Source of the DNA: CAVXTT01 sp963764685
Lineage (GTDB): Bacteria > Bacteroidota > Ignavibacteria > Ignavibacteriales > Ignavibacteriaceae
Direction of reading: 5' to 3'
Assembly (NCBI GenBank): GCA_963764685.1
Contig: CAVXTT010000020.1
Location: 124,001 to 188,000, forward strand
DNA length: 64,000 nucleotides
Shown here: positions 8,905-18,088 of the stretch, in pieces
Position numbering within the stretch: the first letter of the stretch is position 1
Layout: each line of letters opens with the position of its first letter
The notes under the pieces: generated by a model
Seen by the model: only the letters and a program-made list of their open reading frames with translations
What the model was told of the DNA's origin: nothing
Databases searched by the model: none
Made by a program: the position numbers and the translations under genes

Positions 8905-10923
8905 ATGAAAAAAATAATCCTTCTTCTGCTGTTCATTATTTCCGCTCAATCTTTTTTGCATTCCCAATCACCTGTGGTTCAGGCTGTTATTAACCAAACA
9001 AATATAGATTCACTTGTTTACTTTGTTAAAGAGCTATCCGGTGAAGTTCAAACTATTATCGGCGGCTCTCCTTATACTATAGTATCCAGGAATAAGAGCA
9101 ACCCAAGCAATGATAAAGCTGCGGATTATATAAAACAAAAGCTAAGCAGTTACGGGTTAACAACATTCGATCAGTGGTTCAGCGCTACGGGGAGGAATGT
9201 ATACGGAGTGAAAACCGGTACACAATATCCCAATAAAAAATATATGATCTGTGCTCATTATGATGATATGCCCACAGGTACTACTGCGCCGGGAGCTGAT
9301 GACAATGGCAGCGGAACTGCAGCAGTAATTGAAGCTGCAAGGATATTTTCTCAGTATAGTTCAAAATACACAATCATATTTGCACTCTGGGATGAAGAAG
9401 AACAGGGATTGGTAGGGAGTGCTTATTATGCATTGCAGGCGCATAATGCCGGCGATTCAATTATGGGTGTTATAAATATGGATATGATCGCCTGGGATAA
9501 TGATAACGATGGTGTAGGCGAAATTCATATCAGAAATTACGGAAACTCAAATGCTCTTAAAGACACGATGGTCCAGGTAAATACAACTTATTCCCTGGGG
9601 GTTACTCCAAGCATACAAAATCCCGGTACAACAGCAAGCGACCAGGCATCATTCTGGAATAACGGGTATGGCGCACTCCTGCTTATTGAAGAATATTACG
9701 GTGGCGACTTTAATGCATACTACCATACTGTAAATGATAAGCTGATGTATTTCAACCAGTCCTATTTTCTTAAGATGAGCAAGCTTGCTTTCGGTACAGT
9801 GGCAACGCTGGCTAAGCTTGAGGCAACATTCTCTTATACAGTATCTATTTTTGACGGCTGGAACATGGTCTCAATTCCTGGACTCCATCCCTTCAATCAA
9901 AATGTAATTACCTGGTGGCCGGGAAAAGATCCCGCTACACCAGTATTCAAATTTCAGGCAGGTTACCAACCAGTAACTACAGTAGTTCCGGGTATGGGTT
10001 ACTGGTTGAAGCATAATGGGGATTCCGTTTACAGTATTGAAGGAATATTGATTGTTCCCCATAATCCAATACCAGCAGCACTCGGCTGGAACCTTATCGG
10101 TGGCTACGAAGAGATTGTTCCTACAGCAGGTATAACAACTACACCCCCGGGCCTTCAGACTGGATCAGTGTTCAAATTCCTGGATAGCACATATGTTATC
10201 GCCAATGAACTTGAGCCTGGTTATGGATATTGGATTAAGCTGACAGGAGCAGGTTCAATAAATATCCCCTCTGTTTTTGCTGGCCTGACTAAAACTGCCG
10301 CAGGACCATCAACAGAAAGGTTAGGTAAGATCACCGTTACCGATAATGTAAATAAGGGCTTCACTCTTTATGCAGCAAACGATAAAACCGACTTAGCCCA
10401 ATTTGATCTTCCTCCACTGCCTCCGCAAGGGATGTTCGATATACGTTTCTCAAGTCAGAGATATGCTGAAAGAATAAACAACGGCATGCACGAAATAGAA
10501 ATGAGAGGCGTGCAATACCCTGTAAGGATCAGAGCTGATGGTACGGGAATAATTCTTTCCGATGAAACGGGGAGAGAAATAGGAAGGCTTAATTCGGGGG
10601 AAGAAATTACTCTAAACACTGCAGTTTACAAACTGATGGTTTCAGAGAATATTACTCCAGCGGTTTATTCACTCGGTCAGAATTATCCTAACCCGTTCAA
10701 TCCGGTAACAAATATTAGTTATTCAATCCCGTCTGCATCTAAAGTATCAATCAGAATATTTGATATCCTCGGCAATGAGATAATAACATTGGTTAATGAA
10801 GAGAAGCCGGCAGGAAAGTATGAACTTACCTGGAATGCATCCGCTCTTCCAAGCGGTGCATATTTCTATCAAATAACGGCAGGTTCATATATTGAAACAA
10901 AAAAAATGATCCTGATGAAATAG
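8905..10923 (+). CDS. Secreted M28-family metallopeptidase with GWN module and T9SS sorting domain
   Basis: 672 residues. After a signal peptide (1-20) comes an M28 zinc peptidase domain (about 60-300): His118 in CAHYDD, Asp132 in GADDNGSG, catalytic Glu164/165 in LWDEEEQG, Asp193 in NMDMIAWD and His274 in YYHTVND are the expected two-zinc site of aminopeptidases such as Vibrio leucyl aminopeptidase. Residues 318-456 form a duplicated module (GWNMVSIPG ... GMGYWLK; GWNLIGGYE ... GYGYWIKLTGAG) shared with three other proteins in the window. A linker domain (QFDLPPLPPQG) precedes the T9SS tail (SLGQNYPNPFNP, final KMILMK). A surface peptidase releasing N-terminal residues from extracellular peptides is the likely role. 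Confidence 0.9.
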   Translation: MKKIILLLLFIISAQSFLHSQSPVVQAVINQTNIDSLVYFVKELSGEVQTIIGGSPYTIVSRNKSNPSNDKAADYIKQKLSSYGLTTFDQWFSATGRNVYGVKTGTQYPNKKYMICAHYDDMPTGTTAPGADDNGSGTAAVIEAARIFSQYSSKYTIIFALWDEEEQGLVGSAYYALQAHNAGDSIMGVINMDMIAWDNDNDGVGEIHIRNYGNSNALKDTMVQVNTTYSLGVTPSIQNPGTTASDQASFWNNGYGALLLIEEYYGGDFNAYYHTVNDKLMYFNQSYFLKMSKLAFGTVATLAKLEATFSYTVSIFDGWNMVSIPGLHPFNQNVITWWPGKDPATPVFKFQAGYQPVTTVVPGMGYWLKHNGDSVYSIEGILIVPHNPIPAALGWNLIGGYEEIVPTAGITTTPPGLQTGSVFKFLDSTYVIANELEPGYGYWIKLTGAGSINIPSVFAGLTKTAAGPSTERLGKITVTDNVNKGFTLYAANDKTDLAQFDLPPLPPQGMFDIRFSSQRYAERINNGMHEIEMRGVQYPVRIRADGTGIILSDETGREIGRLNSGEEITLNTAVYKLMVSENITPAVYSLGQNYPNPFNPVTNISYSIPSASKVSIRIFDILGNEIITLVNEEKPAGKYELTWNASALPSGAYFYQITAGSYIETKKMILMK

Positions 10924-10964
10924 AATAGTTCGATAGTACGATAGTTCGATAGTACGATGGTACC
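10924..10964. repeat. 8-bp-period tandem repeat (GATAGTTC/GATAGTAC)
   Basis: Begins directly after the TAG stop of the M28 peptidase gene. About five units of GATAGT(T/A)C/GATGGTAC are visible. The array at 2170-2203 is the same sequence type on the other strand. Confidence 0.75.
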
Positions 10965-10989
10965 CAGCGAAGCGAGTCTCCGAAAGTAG

Positions 10990-11129
10990 CCCACAGATTT
11001 ATCTGTGGGTTACATTGAACTAAATATTGCCAACCGTTTTAACGGTTTACCCCGGATCGCTGTTTAAGGGAAACCGTTAAAACGGTTATAACATTTGAGA
11101 CTTACCTTCCCACGGTTGAAAACCGTGGG
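10990..11129. repeat. Cluster of short palindromes
   Basis: Four palindromes in 140 bp: CCCACAGAT/ATCTGTGGG at 10990-11009, AACCGTTTTAACGGTT at 11032-11047, AACCGTTAAAACGGTT at about 11072-11087, and CCCACGGTT/AACCGTGGG at 11109-11129. They look like REP-type elements; similar AACCGGTT palindromes occur at 17740-17765. No coding sequence is present. Confidence 0.65.
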
Positions 11130-11190
11130 CTATTAAGCTGAAACCCCCGGAAAAAAGATCGAAACTAGCCATCAATAAAAAGAGAATTTT

Positions 11191-11255
11191 TTGTAGGGAC
11201 AGCTCAACCCTGAATAAATAATTTTCTTATACAACGGAGTTGAGCTGTCCTTCCC
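11191..11255. repeat. Dispersed hairpin repeat, copy 1
   Basis: GGGACAGCTCAACCC (11196-11210) and GGAGTTGAGCTGTCC (11236-11250) form a long stem around an AT-rich loop. Homologous copies lie at 31284-31349 and 31496-31560. The stem differs between copies 1 and 2 by paired changes (AGCTCAAC/GTTGAGCT versus AGGTCAAC/GTTGACCT). Confidence 0.7.
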
Positions 11256-11328
11256 GAATAACAGTTTCGTTTAATATTATGCAATAAATAAAATTTCTTT
11301 AGATAATCATACCATCTTTAAGCCGGCA

Positions 11329-12648
11329 TTAAAATTTAACTGCATCCAGAGTTTCGGGCATGGAGACCAGGTTTTTTTCTTTATCTATTAAGAACATTGT
11401 GGGGGTTGCATAAATATAATAATCGAGTGCCGCCTGTTCTTCCCACCCTTTAAGATCGGAGACATTGATCCAGTTTAAATTATTTGCTTTAATGAATTGC
11501 AGCCAGTCAGTCCTCGAGCTGTCGATTGACACTGCGAGCACTTCAAACTTCTTTTCTTTCTGGCTCTTGTACCTGTTATAAAGTTCCGGAATAATTGTCC
11601 TGCAATGCGGACACCAGCTTGCATAAAACAAAATTAAAATGTGCTCGGCCTCTATTTTTTTAAGCTGTATCATTGCACCGGAGGAATCGGGAAGAATTAT
11701 ATCCGGAACAGAAGTTCCCGGCTTGAAATTTTTCACCTGCTTTATCCTCCTGTCTAAAGCATCACCTAATGTGTTATCCAGACAGAGATCATCCCTGATA
11801 ACATAATTTTCAGCAATAAACTTAAGAATGTTATCGAAACCAAATTTCTTGAAACCATCCAGGAGATATTCAACTACCTGTTTGTATACTTCCTCATTAA
11901 CCCTGGCCCTGCTGAGGATGGAATCCACTGCCGGCATAAATTGCTGTTCGAGCAGCGCCATCGGAAGCTGCGGATCCTGGTAATAGCTTAAATATTCAAT
12001 CGTCTTATTAGTGAACACGTCCGAATAAATCAATTCATCATCATAAAAATTAACCATATCCAGGGAGTGGGATCTGAGATATTTCAATGGATCATCTGAC
12101 TCAACAACCGGAAGCTGCGCAGACCTGATATACCTTGCAATAAAAGAGTTGGGATTGTTTTGAGAAGTTACATTTACAAAGCGGAGATATTCCTCTTCAA
12201 CTTGAGCAAGTTTTTCTTTTGTTTGTTTATAATAATCATCTTTAACGGGATAATTTGTCAGCATAAGACGGAGCAGATCCGACCTGGTTTTATAATCTTT
12301 ATTGATCCTTATAAAATCATAATATATAGTGTTTGATTCTGATCTGATTATTTTCAGGCTGCCGGAAATATTACCGGCATCAGCTTCAAGCTCAATATTT
12401 TCTTTGTCGTACAGGAAATCTATCAGGCTGTTACCAAAGGAAAGACGGTAGAAGCCGGAGTGTTTATTATTAAGGTTAAAAATGAATTGCTCATTGCTGC
12501 TTGTAATCGAATCTATAAATATTACAGCTTCCCCCCGGAGGTAATTTAATGAAGCTTTTCTGTCCTGCAGCCGGTGGACGGTTATAGAGATCTGTTGTGC
12601 AAAAGAAAAATTAAAAAAAAGTACAATTGCAATTAGTGAATATCGCAT
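11329..12648 (-). CDS. Secreted TlpA/ResA-like thioredoxin-domain protein
   Basis: 439 residues from the ATG at 12648, which begins directly with a signal peptide (MRYSLIAIVLFFNFSFAQ); an upstream in-frame ATG at 12672 would put eight extra residues before it. The N-terminal ~300 residues resemble the DUF4369/DUF5106-like helical and beta regions that precede thioredoxin domains in Bacteroidota. The last ~140 residues are a thioredoxin fold: LPDSSGAMIQLKKI, then ILLFYASWCPHCRTIIPEL with the CPHC redox pair, and the cis-Pro region IYATPTMFLID. TlpA-like proteins reduce disulfides in the periplasm, often during cytochrome c maturation, which fits the cytochrome-rich genome; a direct link is inference. 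Confidence 0.85.
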   Translation of the reverse strand: MRYSLIAIVLFFNFSFAQQISITVHRLQDRKASLNYLRGEAVIFIDSITSSNEQFIFNLNNKHSGFYRLSFGNSLIDFLYDKENIELEADAGNISGSLKIIRSESNTIYYDFIRINKDYKTRSDLLRLMLTNYPVKDDYYKQTKEKLAQVEEEYLRFVNVTSQNNPNSFIARYIRSAQLPVVESDDPLKYLRSHSLDMVNFYDDELIYSDVFTNKTIEYLSYYQDPQLPMALLEQQFMPAVDSILSRARVNEEVYKQVVEYLLDGFKKFGFDNILKFIAENYVIRDDLCLDNTLGDALDRRIKQVKNFKPGTSVPDIILPDSSGAMIQLKKIEAEHILILFYASWCPHCRTIIPELYNRYKSQKEKKFEVLAVSIDSSRTDWLQFIKANNLNWINVSDLKGWEEQAALDYYIYATPTMFLIDKEKNLVSMPETLDAVKF

Positions 12649-12712
12649 AATACTTCCCGGCTGCAGGTTCATAAAGTTTCCGTACCTGATTTGAAATTAA
12701 AAAACGTAATGC

Positions 12713-13584
12713 CTAATCCTTCAGGCATCTTACACTGAATCCATATTTTTTTGATAGGTCCGTTAGACCGATATTAGTGCCGGTATTATATAGGTGCATA
12801 TACGTTGCATAAAAATCGTTATACTGATTCGAACACCAGAAAACACCTATTCCCCCCGAACCTCCGAAGGTACCATTACTATAACGGCGTCCCGAAAGCA
12901 AAGCAGAAAAGCCGCTTGTATTTGTTCCCGCACCTGCACCCGAGCCCTGTCCTGTTGCTTTTAATGCATTGCCCGACATACTTACTGCACCGGATAAAGT
13001 TTCGAATTCAACAAGAGTCGGTATATGCCAGCCGGGGGGACATATTCCCTGAGTTCCGGGAGTTATTGTATACTGCATTGCTTCAGTCCACTGATACAAA
13101 GCACCATATGTATCACAGTTACTCTGATTATCCAGGTAACAGTATTTTTCGATTATACCGTTATCATTCTGTACTGATGTTCCAGGAATCAAAGTACCTA
13201 TATCGAGATTTTCTTTAAGCCAGCATTGTGTACCCACCTGGACAGTATTGTAAACTTTGTTACCATAGGTTACTGTTGAAACTCCGGGGCAGGGGCCACC
13301 TCCGGTACCGCCGCCGGTTGTCCAGATAATCTTTCCGTTCTGGCTTACTTTTACCCAGTAACCGTAACCGCGGCTTACTGAACTTTCCTCTTCATATCCT
13401 ATCCCCGGGGTAAATCCGTAAATGTCTATAATTATACCGGCAGGAATGGTAGTAATGATCTCTACAGTGGGCCTGTTTGAAGTGCCCCTATTAAATTCCA
13501 GCCTGCAACGACCTGTGTAGTATCATATGTCTGAGCATAAATAAGGCCTGATAAAAGAAGTAAGAATGTTAAAAATATTTTCAT
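12713..13584 (-). CDS. FISUMP-domain secreted protein with half GWN module (frameshifted)
   Basis: The real start is the ATG at 13584, with AGGAG seven bases upstream and a signal peptide (MKIFLTFLLLLSGLIYAQ). It reads AGWNLIGALQTG and then breaks at the GGGC near 13468-13472; one added base continues as VEIITTIPAG ... RGYGYWVKVSQNGKI, i.e. one half of the GWN module seen in the M28 peptidase. A Gly-rich linker follows, then the FISUMP domain (Fibrobacter succinogenes major paralogous domain): GTQCWLKENLDIGT, ICPPGWHIPT..E, LLSGRRYSNG and the terminal GFSVRCLKD. The family is secreted with unknown function. A GTG inside the gene (13237) is not the start. Confidence 0.8.
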
Positions 13585-13852
13585 AAGTTTCTCCTGTTAG
13601 TAACGAATCATTTTTTAAATTATGAAAGGATATCATCGTATCATTGTTTATAGAATTATCAAAAGGAATTTGAATAACATCCGGCAATAAGACATTGTTC
13701 TGAATCAAAATGTGATATCCGGTTGCTTCCAGGACATAAAAATATTAAATGAGTACCCAATCCTATGTACGACATTTTACTTTCCGCCTCTTGCTTTTCT
13801 AGAAAAGAAAGAATAAACTTGTCACACTTAAATCATCATAATGGAGCAAACA

Positions 13853-14251
13853 ATGAAGTTGAAACCTGCCGTTCTTCTCTTTTTCCTCTTTTTGTTTTTT
13901 TCTGCGTTGGCCGGAGCACAAACATTATACTTTTGTGAAGGGGTAGACGAGGATGGATATCCTGAAAGCGACAGCCGGACATTTACAATACCTGAAGATG
14001 GAGGATATTTATATTTCCTTGTCAGGATGCCGGATGAGTGCGATACTTATTCTATTGATTATGTGATATACAAGGTAGGTTCAGATGATGAGGAAACCTA
14101 CGATAATACAATTTCGCAGGATACGGAACCGGATTGGACATACTTCTGGAAAGAGGTGAATTTCTACGACAGCGGCAGGTACAAAGTGTATGTTTATAAT
14201 GATGCTGATGAACTTCTGGCATCAGGAAGCGTTAAAATAAAATTCGATTAA
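13853..14251 (+). CDS. Small secreted hypothetical protein
   Basis: 132 residues from the ATG at 13853, chosen because GGAG lies six bases upstream; another ATG at 13841 has no such site. A strong signal peptide ends in SALAGAQ. The mature part is acidic, with many Asp, Glu and Tyr, and alternates like a single Ig-like beta-sandwich (YFLVRMP, RYKVYVYNDADELLASG). No family was recognised. It has no T9SS tail, so it is probably periplasmic or released. Confidence 0.6.
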   Translation: MKLKPAVLLFFLFLFFSALAGAQTLYFCEGVDEDGYPESDSRTFTIPEDGGYLYFLVRMPDECDTYSIDYVIYKVGSDDEETYDNTISQDTEPDWTYFWKEVNFYDSGRYKVYVYNDADELLASGSVKIKFD

Positions 14252-14267
14252 AGACACAACTAATAAC

Positions 14268-14288
14268 TAAGAACTAAGAACCAGAAAC
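14268..14288. repeat. 7-bp-period repeat (AACTAAG type)
   Basis: Short run of AACTAA.AACTAAGAACTAAGAACC just downstream of the small secreted gene. A longer copy lies at 25550-25589. Confidence 0.6.
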
Positions 14289-14300
14289 TCCCTGTACAGG

Positions 14301-14334
14301 AGAATGCTTCGTCGAAGACCCCTACTAATGACGC
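14301..14334 (-). repeat. GTCATTGC / GAAGCAATC dispersed repeat copy
   Basis: Inverted, diverged copy of the repeat at 1871-2017 (ATGCTTCGTCGAAGACCCC...AATGACGC). Another inverted copy is at 14579-14612. Confidence 0.6.
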
Positions 14335-14370
14335 ACCGTTCAGGTAACCGGAGTACGGACCAATAGATTT

Positions 14371-14550
14371 CCTTCCCCTGTAGGGGGAATATAATTGTAG
14401 CAAGACATAACACCCCGGAATTGATCCTTGTAGAGGATCCATAAAATTTTATAAAACGTGTCAGCTGCATTTTATGGATCCCCTACAGGGATCTGTTTTT
14501 GTTTGTGAATATGTTGCTACAATTATTTACCCTCTACGAGGGTAGGAAAG
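14371..14550. repeat. Fold-back element with nested inverted arms
   Basis: Outer arms CCTTCCCCTGTAGGGGGAAT (from 14371, continuing to ATTGTAGCAA at 14404) and its approximate complement at 14512-14550 (TTGCTACAATTATTTACCCT...). Inner arms GATCC.TGTAGAGGATCCATAAAAT (14423-14447) and its complement at 14469-14493. The whole unit would form one ~180-nt hairpin if transcribed. It carries no ORF of note. Confidence 0.75.
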
Positions 14551-14578
14551 GAAAATTAGGGATTACGCCGGAGAAGGG

Positions 14579-14612
14579 GATTGCTTCAGTCGAAGACTCT
14601 TACCAATGACGC
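14579..14612 (-). repeat. GTCATTGC / GAAGCAATC dispersed repeat copy
   Basis: GATTGCTTCAGTCGAAGACTC...CAATGACGC is close to the reverse complement of the copy at 1980-2017. Confidence 0.65.
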
Positions 14613-14646
14613 CTTATCGCCATTGTCCGGTCAGCCGGCGGGCAGG

Positions 14647-14750
14647 CTCGAAAACACTCAGTGACCTTTCTTTCCCTTTCCTAAAGAATCCTAGCCCGGT
14701 GGCTGAGTGTTCCGAAGGAATGTATCGAAGCCATAAGGGCGGGCAGTGAG
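14647..14750. repeat. CTGAGTGT dispersed repeat, copy 1
   Basis: CTCGAAAACACTCAGTGACC, then GCCCGGTGGCTGAGTGT, ATGTATCGAAGCCATAAGGG and CGGG. The ACACTCAGT and GGCTGAGTGT parts can pair. A second copy with the same order is at 24912-25020. The remaining bases up to 15020 hold no feature I recognise. Confidence 0.65.
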
Positions 14751-15020
14751 AAAAATTTTCATACCAGCCAGTGCCTGACCATTTTATGATGAAATTCCTT
14801 CGTAGGAGACTACTTCTAATGATATTTTAATAAAGGTCATTTTATTTAAATAAAGGCAAGTGCCTTTTTTGGTAACTCGCATGACTCACTACTTTGCCAG
14901 GAACTAACAACACGATCTAAGAATTTATTCAATTCACTTCCTCTATTGATTCTTTTTCAATATTTTATATCATCTGATAAAATACTTTTCAGGTTACGAA
15001 TTACTTCGAAGGGTTTCGTT

Positions 15021-17528
15021 ATGAAAACATTTTCATTGTTACTTACCGCTGTTCTATCCATTTCAATTTATCCCCAGGTACCTTATAATCTTAATCCTAA
15101 CTGGACTTCAACAGATATAACTAATGTTTCCACCGGTGGTGCCTTTGCAGATATTAACAAAGACGGCTGGATGGATTTTGTTGTGGCCAATGGAAATGAT
15201 ATGGCGAGACAAAAAGTTGTTGTCTATTATAATAACGGCAGCGGCTCATTACCTGCCGCGCCCCAATGGCAGTCGGCTGATATTGATTACCACGGCCACC
15301 TTGATGTGGGAGATGTTAACGGGGATGGATATCCGGATGTTGCAGTTTCTGTTTACATAGGTCCAAGCGGTTTTAGCTCCAAAGGAAAACTTAAGCTTTA
15401 TTTGAATAATGCTGGAACGCTTTCGTCAAATCCCGACTGGACATCCGCCGATCAGTTCTATACATTCAGCTGTGCATTTGGTGATGCAGACGGAGACGGT
15501 GATCTTGATCTTGCTGCTGCAACAGGGGAATCCTACAATTCTTTTTCCGAACAGCCGAGGATATATTATAATAACAATGGTGTGCTGGAAACCCTTCCAT
15601 CCTGGAAAGGTACTACTTTTCAATACGCTTATGATGTAAACTGGGCTGATTTCGATAAAGATGGAGATCTTGATCTTATCCTTGCCTGTGAAACAGGACC
15701 AAATAAAATATATCAGAACAATAACGGAGTTATAGGAACCAGCCCCGTATGGCAGTCGACAGATGCAAGCCAGCAGGCGAATTCTCTCTATACAGGTGAT
15801 GTAAATAATGACGGCTACCTTGATCTTGCAATTTCAGACAACAATCAGCTGGGGGGAACGGGCAGATTTAAAATATATCTCAACATCGCAGGAGTATTAA
15901 GTACAACCCCATTCTGGACATCAAGTTTCTCCGGATACGGATCAGGAATTATGCTGGCGGATATTGATAATGATCTTGATCCTGATCTGCTTACGGGCGG
16001 CTGGTGGCAGCCCTGCAGAATATACCTGAATAACGGCGGGAGCTTTAATGTGAATCCTGAATATACATCTACAAGTACCAGTGTGGTAGAAGCGATTGTA
16101 TGTGCAGACATAGATAAGGATGCGGTTCAGGATGTGCAGGAATTATTTGTCGGCAACGGGATAAAAAAATTATTCTATATGCCCAGGGTACCCCTGGAGA
16201 GAGTAATAAGAATAACAATCGGATCGGATACCCTTCAGGCAAATGAATACTGTTATGATCTTGAGAGCGGGTGGATATCTTTAGCCGCAGCTCCGGCAGC
16301 CGGTGTAATCGTTTCAATAGAAGCTGCCTTCTCCTGGGATCGTGATTTAGGGATTACTAACTGGGATAATAACATAGGTAATTATCTGTTCTTTAATACC
16401 ATACCTCATCCTGCGTTTCAGTTGTCCGTTGATATTTCAGGCGGGTGGAATATGGTTTCGGTACCGGGACTTCAACCTGTAAGTCAGAATGTAAATACCT
16501 GGTGGGCATACAGGGATCTGAATACACAGGTATACAGGGTATGGGGCGGAAGTTATCAGCCAATCAGTATTGCATCCCCCGGATCCGGTTACTGGATGAA
16601 ACATCTGACAGGGCGCACGTATAATACCGGCGACGAATGGCCTGCTGAAGGTATAAGGAATTATCCTCACTATCCGATAGCCTGTCCCCAGGGATGGAGT
16701 ATGATAGGCGGGTATGAACAATCGGTTGCCGCCTCAGGTTTAACTACTACACCTCCGGGACTTCTAACAGGATTGATCTACAAATATTCGAATGGATATG
16801 TAATCGCAACAACAATGGATCCCGGGCACGCCTACTGGATAAAACTGACCGGAGCGGGATCGGTAAATATACCTTCAGGATCTTCAGATCAATTGAAAGC
16901 TGAAAGAAAAATTTCTACTGAAGGATTCGGTAAGATCATAATTACGGATAAAGGAAAACAAAGTTACACGATTTATGCAGCAGTAGAACAATCGACGGGT
17001 CTTGAACAATTTGATCTTCCTCCTTATCCTCCTCAAGGAACGTTTGATGTACGTTATTCATCACAGAGATTTGCCGAAAATATAAGCTCGCCGCAGGGTA
17101 TAGAAATTATGGGAGCTGAATATCCAATAACCATAAAAGCAGAGGATGTAAATATAAAACTTACCGATGAAGCGGGTAATGAAATAGCAAGACTGAAAAG
17201 CGGAGAAGAAGTAGTCGTCAATACTGCCGGCAGGATCTATGCAGCAGAAAATGTTATCCCTGCCGTTTATTCCTTAGAGCAGAATTATCCTAATCCGTTT
17301 AATCCAAACACAACTATACAATTCAGTATTCCTGAGGATGTTCAGAATGTAAAACTGGTAATTTATAATGCATTGGGAGAGAAGGCAGCTGAGCTTGTTA
17401 ATACACAACTGAAGGCCGGAGTTTATCATTATACCTGGAATGCTTCTGATGTATCTTCCGGAATTTATGTTTATCAGTTAATAACTGAGAAGTTTGCAGC
17501 CACCAGGAAGATGATGCTGGTTAAATAA
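15021..17528 (+). CDS. VCBS/FG-GAP repeat surface protein with GWN module and T9SS sorting domain
   Basis: 835 residues from the ATG at 15021 (AAGGG upstream, then signal peptide MKTFSLLLTAVLSISIYPQ); an earlier in-frame ATG at 14946 precedes the signal peptide and is unlikely. Six FG-GAP/VCBS repeats carry calcium-binding loops such as DINKDGWMD, DVNGDGYPD, DADGDGDLD, DFDKDGDLD, DVNNDGYLD and DIDNDLDPD, forming an integrin-alpha-like propeller. A region near 16200-16400 is followed by the GWN module (GWNMVSVPG ... GSGYWMK; GWSMIGGYE ... AYWIKLTGAGS), the QFDLPPYPPQG linker and the T9SS tail (SLEQNYPNPFNPNT, final KMMLVK). Likely a surface adhesin or ligand-binding protein. Confidence 0.88.
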   Translation: MKTFSLLLTAVLSISIYPQVPYNLNPNWTSTDITNVSTGGAFADINKDGWMDFVVANGNDMARQKVVVYYNNGSGSLPAAPQWQSADIDYHGHLDVGDVNGDGYPDVAVSVYIGPSGFSSKGKLKLYLNNAGTLSSNPDWTSADQFYTFSCAFGDADGDGDLDLAAATGESYNSFSEQPRIYYNNNGVLETLPSWKGTTFQYAYDVNWADFDKDGDLDLILACETGPNKIYQNNNGVIGTSPVWQSTDASQQANSLYTGDVNNDGYLDLAISDNNQLGGTGRFKIYLNIAGVLSTTPFWTSSFSGYGSGIMLADIDNDLDPDLLTGGWWQPCRIYLNNGGSFNVNPEYTSTSTSVVEAIVCADIDKDAVQDVQELFVGNGIKKLFYMPRVPLERVIRITIGSDTLQANEYCYDLESGWISLAAAPAAGVIVSIEAAFSWDRDLGITNWDNNIGNYLFFNTIPHPAFQLSVDISGGWNMVSVPGLQPVSQNVNTWWAYRDLNTQVYRVWGGSYQPISIASPGSGYWMKHLTGRTYNTGDEWPAEGIRNYPHYPIACPQGWSMIGGYEQSVAASGLTTTPPGLLTGLIYKYSNGYVIATTMDPGHAYWIKLTGAGSVNIPSGSSDQLKAERKISTEGFGKIIITDKGKQSYTIYAAVEQSTGLEQFDLPPYPPQGTFDVRYSSQRFAENISSPQGIEIMGAEYPITIKAEDVNIKLTDEAGNEIARLKSGEEVVVNTAGRIYAAENVIPAVYSLEQNYPNPFNPNTTIQFSIPEDVQNVKLVIYNALGEKAAELVNTQLKAGVYHYTWNASDVSSGIYVYQLITEKFAATRKMMLVK

Positions 17529-17658
17529 AAGCTGCGACTGGCAAGACTGAAATAAGAAAAACATAAATAACCGTCCATATTGGACAGATTGGTTTCTTTT
17601 TCAATTTCAATCTCCCCGCTAGAATAATTTTATCGCCTGCTTTCCATCGAAAATTTGT

Positions 17659-17900
17659 GCATTATTCCCTCACCCCGTTCCAAACGGTGTGCTAGCGAGA
17701 CACATTTATTAGCTGGTCTGTTTTTTACCGCCTCTCAGGATCAACCGGTTCCAAACCGGTTGAGGGCAATACCATTTAAATTTTCTTGTTCTTGAAGCTT
17801 CCTTCAGGATGCTTAACTCATAATTCAGTACAACTAGTAAAATGCGGCATAATTGTCTCGCTAGCACCCTGCTTTCCTTAGCTGGGTGAGGAATGATGAA
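17659..17900. repeat. Inverted-repeat-bounded intergenic element
   Basis: The left arm at 17659-17706 (CATTATTCCCTCACCCC...TGCTAGCGAGACA) and the right arm at 17848-17900 are imperfect reverse complements; TGCTAGCGAGACA/TGTCTCGCTAGCA is exact. The ~140-bp interior contains the palindrome CAACCGGTTCCAAACCGGTTG at 17742-17762. No transposase ORF is inside, so it resembles a small non-autonomous element. The rest of 17529-18088 shows nothing further. Confidence 0.6.
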
Positions 17901-18088
17901 TTGGCAATAAATTATCAATTTGGATAGACTCCATCCTTATTTTCCTTTTCAAGTGAGTTTGATGTGTTTAAAACTGTTGAAATACCCTCCCTCTTTTTAC
18001 GTTATAGTGACTTGGGGCATTCGTCATTTGAGAGTTCCTTCATCATCAATATCTTTTCGGCGCTGATTTATTTTTAATTGGAGAGTGT

